Shown in pieces: positions 15,621-17,905 of a stretch of 17,905 bases of DNA; positions within the stretch are counted from its first letter, which is position 1, and the number at the start of each line of letters is the position of its first letter. Under the pieces are notes generated by a model. The model was not told the DNA's origin. It ran no database searches and saw nothing but the letters and a program-made list of their open reading frames with translations. This DNA is from an uncultured Bacteroidales bacterium (GTDB lineage: Bacteria; Bacteroidota; Bacteroidia; Bacteroidales; UBA4417): the NCBI GenBank assembly GCA_937965665.1, contig CALCJE010000337.1, forward strand, positions 1 to 17,905. The letters are read 5' to 3'. The translations under genes and the position numbers were made by a program.

Positions 15621-16442
15621 TTACTGGTTGAGTGAGAAAACAATGGGCAGGTTGAACTGTACCGGAACCGGTTTACCGGTTTGCCTGCCCGGAATCCATG
15701 GCGGCATCGATTTTACAACCCGTACGGCTTCCTCATCGCAACCTCCGCCGATACCGCGCAACAGTTTCACATCCGAAATCTGCCCGCTGGCATTCACTAC
15801 AAAGGTTACATAAACCGTGCCATGTATACCGCTTTCGCGGGCCATCATCGGGTAACGGATGTTGTTACCCAGGAATTTGCGCATACTCTGCTCGCCACCG
15901 GGAAACTCGGGCATTTGTTCAACCACCACGTATGGTTTCACCACTTCTTCTTCAACTACCTTTTTCTGTTCCTGCAAATCCGACAAGTCAACAGCATCGG
16001 CATCAGAGCTGTTGCCCTGCACATCAGCTGCCGAAACCGCCAGTTTCGAGTCGTTCACTTCTTCCTGTGTTTTCATCACTTCTTCATCTTTCACTTCAGC
16101 GTCGTCCTTTATCACAGGCGGGGTAAACTTAATGGTGCTCTTGATTTTCTGGGGTGGTTCTTCCTCGAGTTTGGGCTGTTCGATGTCCTTTGGTTTGTTT
16201 TTCTCGAGTTTGATATTCGATAATGTGGTTACCTCCACGTTTTTTTCCCTGGATGCGGGGATAATTCGCTTGATTATTCCGGGTAAGGTAAACACCGCTA
16301 TAAAAAATGCTGCCATAAACAATAATGCAAACCGATGACGCCTCGGCGAAAGGGTGCGCAGGACATAAGCGCCATAATCCTTGGGCCTCGACTCGAAAAC
16401 AATTTCGCACCAATCGGCAGAAAAAATATTGACCTTTTGCAT
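15621..16442 (-). CDS. tonB: Energy transducer TonB
   Basis: The protein has 273 residues. The N-terminus carries the Bacteroidota motif FESRPKDYGAYVLRTLSPRRHR (about 16-37), then one TM (about 38-54). The periplasmic spacer is rich in Lys, Glu and Pro (about 68-170), with EQPKLEEEPPQKIK of classical TonB type. The TonB C-terminal domain (about 177-270) is complete: MPEFPGG, RYPMMARESGIHGTVYVTFVV, NASGQISDVKLLRGIGGGCDEEAVRVVKSMPPWIPG, then PVPVQFNLPIVF. It would contact the TonB box of outer-membrane receptors. It is the fourth gene of the minus-strand operon, 36 bases after the second exbD. Confidence 0.95.
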   Translation of the reverse strand: MQKVNIFSADWCEIVFESRPKDYGAYVLRTLSPRRHRFALLFMAAFFIAVFTLPGIIKRIIPASREKNVEVTTLSNIKLEKNKPKDIEQPKLEEEPPQKIKSTIKFTPPVIKDDAEVKDEEVMKTQEEVNDSKLAVSAADVQGNSSDADAVDLSDLQEQKKVVEEEVVKPYVVVEQMPEFPGGEQSMRKFLGNNIRYPMMARESGIHGTVYVTFVVNASGQISDVKLLRGIGGGCDEEAVRVVKSMPPWIPGRQTGKPVPVQFNLPIVFSLNQ

Positions 16443-16478
16443 TGATGAGTTTTTAAGAGATGTAAAAAGCAGTTTTTA

Positions 16479-17093
16479 TCAGGGTGTAAGATTGGCTATC
16501 AGTTGTTTGTCAGGCTCTTCAAGGTCGACAATAGCGTACCGGCTGATGCTGCATATATTCATTTCGTCGAGTACATCCACCAGGTTTTTGTAGTTCGATT
16601 CATCAGTAGCCATGATGCGTACCACAGGGGCATTTTTATTGGCCCTGAGCGCCGAAAGTTTTTTCTGGTAATCCTCTTCTTTCATACGGGTGCGGATTTT
16701 TTCAGCTTTCAGCGCCTCGACCTGCTGTGCAACTTCAAAGTTTTTCTCCAGCAGTATTTTACGCAACCCATCGGGTGCATAATTGGTTTTAAGCACTTTT
16801 GCACCTTCGGTTTTACCGAAATAATAATAAACGATGTCGTCTTTACCCAGTATAATCGACACAGCCTGCGATGCTTTTGCAACGGTTTTATCCTCGTCCT
16901 GTACTTTTTTGTCCGATGGCATGGTAATTTCCATCGTTTGAGGTTTTATGAGGGAGGTAGCCAGCATAAAAAAGGTGATCAGCAGGAAACCCAGGTCGAC
17001 CATAGGAGTGAGGTCGATGCGTGTGGGTAATTTTTTTGCTCTTTTCTTTTTTCCTTTTTTATGCGAACCTGTATCTTGACTAATTTCTGCCAT
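16479..17093 (-). CDS. exbD: Biopolymer transporter ExbD, second copy in operon
   Basis: The protein has 204 residues, clearly longer than the usual 130-145. A strongly basic N-terminus (HKKGKKKRAKK) precedes TM about 31-50 with the proton-carrying aspartate D33 in RIDLTPMVDLGFLLITFFML. The periplasmic part contains an extra Lys/Glu-rich helical region (about 115-150, EALKAEKIRTRMKEEDYQKK) before the usual VVRIMATDESNYKNLVDVLDEM unit. It is 20 bases after the first exbD, and the two probably form a heterodimer in the ExbB ring (inference). Confidence 0.93.
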   Translation of the reverse strand: MAEISQDTGSHKKGKKKRAKKLPTRIDLTPMVDLGFLLITFFMLATSLIKPQTMEITMPSDKKVQDEDKTVAKASQAVSIILGKDDIVYYYFGKTEGAKVLKTNYAPDGLRKILLEKNFEVAQQVEALKAEKIRTRMKEEDYQKKLSALRANKNAPVVRIMATDESNYKNLVDVLDEMNICSISRYAIVDLEEPDKQLIANLTP

Positions 17094-17113
17094 TTTTCTG
17101 CATGTTTGTTGGA

Positions 17114-17722
17114 TTATTCTCTGCCCGGGGCGCCTTCGAGTTTTGTAATCAGGTTGTAGCGGCTTTCATCGAGTTGCTGCAAACTTCTCATCACTTTTTT
17201 AATAACCGGGTACGGCGTTTTCTCGTCGGCTTTTATGGCAATGCGTAATTCGGGATTAACCTCGCGTGCCGATTTCACCCAGTCCTTAAACTCATTATTG
17301 GTCGAATCGGCCGGTATTCCAAGGTTATTCTGCGGAAGATCGCGCGACTCGGCAGGCAGGTTTAAAAATGCTTTCATAGCTTGCATCGGGTTACCGGTGA
17401 GTTCCAGGAGCGTGTACTTTTTCATCTCTTCGGGCGAAAAATTCACCTTATAAATGCTGGCCATTTTTTCAATCAGCTGCCGTCTTTTATCTTGTCCGTC
17501 GATCCCGAAATATACCTTACCCGTTTTATCGACCAGCACGGTCATAATATTGGTTTCCGGTATTTTGATTTCGGACACTGATGTGGGCGTTGCCACTAGC
17601 ACCGGCTCTTTCTTTGTAAAATTGGAGGTCAGCATAAAGAAAGTAAGCAACAGGAATGCCACATCGCACATGGCGGTCATATCAACCCAGGTACTTTTTC
17701 TTTTAACTTTTGCTTTAGGCAT
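17114..17722 (-). CDS. exbD: Biopolymer transporter ExbD, first copy in operon
   Basis: The protein has 202 residues. A basic N-terminus (KAKVKRKS) leads to TM about 18-36 with D20 in VDMTAMCDVAFLLLTFFML, the conserved proton-binding aspartate. The periplasmic domain is long, with an insertion (about 80-150) between the VLVDKTGKVYFGIDG strand and the terminal RIAIKADEKTPYPVIKKVMRSL unit. It differs widely in sequence from the second copy, so the duplication is old. It starts 29 bases after the exbB stop codon. Confidence 0.93.
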   Translation of the reverse strand: MPKAKVKRKSTWVDMTAMCDVAFLLLTFFMLTSNFTKKEPVLVATPTSVSEIKIPETNIMTVLVDKTGKVYFGIDGQDKRRQLIEKMASIYKVNFSPEEMKKYTLLELTGNPMQAMKAFLNLPAESRDLPQNNLGIPADSTNNEFKDWVKSAREVNPELRIAIKADEKTPYPVIKKVMRSLQQLDESRYNLITKLEGAPGRE

Positions 17723-17751
17723 GTTTTTTACCTTTTGGATGGATGATAAGA

Positions 17752-17905
17752 CTATGCGTGGTTGGCTGCATACGACTGTACCAGGCTGAAACCGGCTTCA
17801 TCAATGTTGTATGTCAGCTTATCGATACGGGTTGTGAAATAATTATAAAAAATAAGAGCAAGAGCAGCAGTGCCGATACCAAAAGCTGTGTTAACAAGAG
17901 CTTCC
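17752..17905 (-). CDS. exbB: MotA/TolQ/ExbB proton channel protein, C-terminal part
   Basis: Only the last 50 codons and the TAG stop lie in the window; the gene continues beyond the right edge. The fragment starts EALVNTAFGIGTAALALIFYN, the last TM of ExbB with the E-A-L-x-x-T core that lines the proton path. It continues with the family's amphipathic tail (FTTRIDKLTYNIDEAGFSLVQ). It is the first visible gene of the exbB-exbD-exbD-tonB operon. Confidence 0.9.
   Translation of the reverse strand, partial: EALVNTAFGIGTAALALIFYNYFTTRIDKLTYNIDEAGFSLVQSYAANHA

Noticed and set aside
15681..16338. Several plus-strand open frames of 140-180 codons opposite tonB
   Set aside because: They are antisense to an unmistakable TonB, overlap one another in different frames, and have Ser/Phe/His-rich compositions typical of shadow frames.

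Overview
The window comes from a Bacteroidota chromosome. A C-terminal type IX secretion (T9SS) sorting domain, a fused SecDF, ExbB/ExbD/TonB operons with the Bacteroidota-type N-terminus (acidic/Asn-rich, then YGAY.LR), lipoproteins with SCKK-type ends, and promoters matching TTTG-N19-TAnnTTTG all agree. Starts lack clear Shine-Dalgarno sequences and are preceded by A/T-rich leaders, as is normal for the phylum. Genus cannot be read from the sequence; coding GC is moderate.

Layout: 1-255 (+) is the 3' end of a LOG-family phosphoribohydrolase gene. After an AT-rich gap, two minus-strand genes encode exported proteins: an FG-GAP/VCBS repeat protein with a T9SS sorting domain (612-2885) and an endonuclease/exonuclease/phosphatase (EEP) family enzyme with an N-terminal signal or anchor (2966-3850). 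Divergent from these, 4114-7239 (+) encodes a full SecDF with a textbook promoter and a strong intrinsic terminator. Next is a stand-alone TonB-type protein (7397-8197, +). A gene-free stretch with two GC-rich hairpins follows, then an AT-rich lipoprotein gene on the minus strand (8576-9202).

Energy-transduction region: 9582-11627 (+) is a tight exbB-exbD-tonB operon with overlapping genes, preceded by an 18-bp dyad that could be an operator. 11916-12524 (+) encodes an unassigned lipoprotein with its own promoter and 5'-leader stem-loop. From 17905 down to 12569 on the minus strand runs a seven-gene operon: exbB (partial) - exbD - exbD - tonB - two-helix membrane protein - PstS-like substrate-binding lipoprotein - TPR protein.

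How they work together: SecDF uses the proton motive force to complete export of the many signal-peptide proteins here. The two ExbB/ExbD systems and three TonB-like proteins would carry the same force to outer-membrane receptors. The most interesting unit is the minus-strand operon, which couples a doubled, long-form ExbD and a TonB to a PstS-like lipoprotein, a small membrane protein and a periplasmic TPR protein, with no ABC permease gene visible. No tRNA, rRNA, CRISPR array or recognisable insertion sequence was seen.
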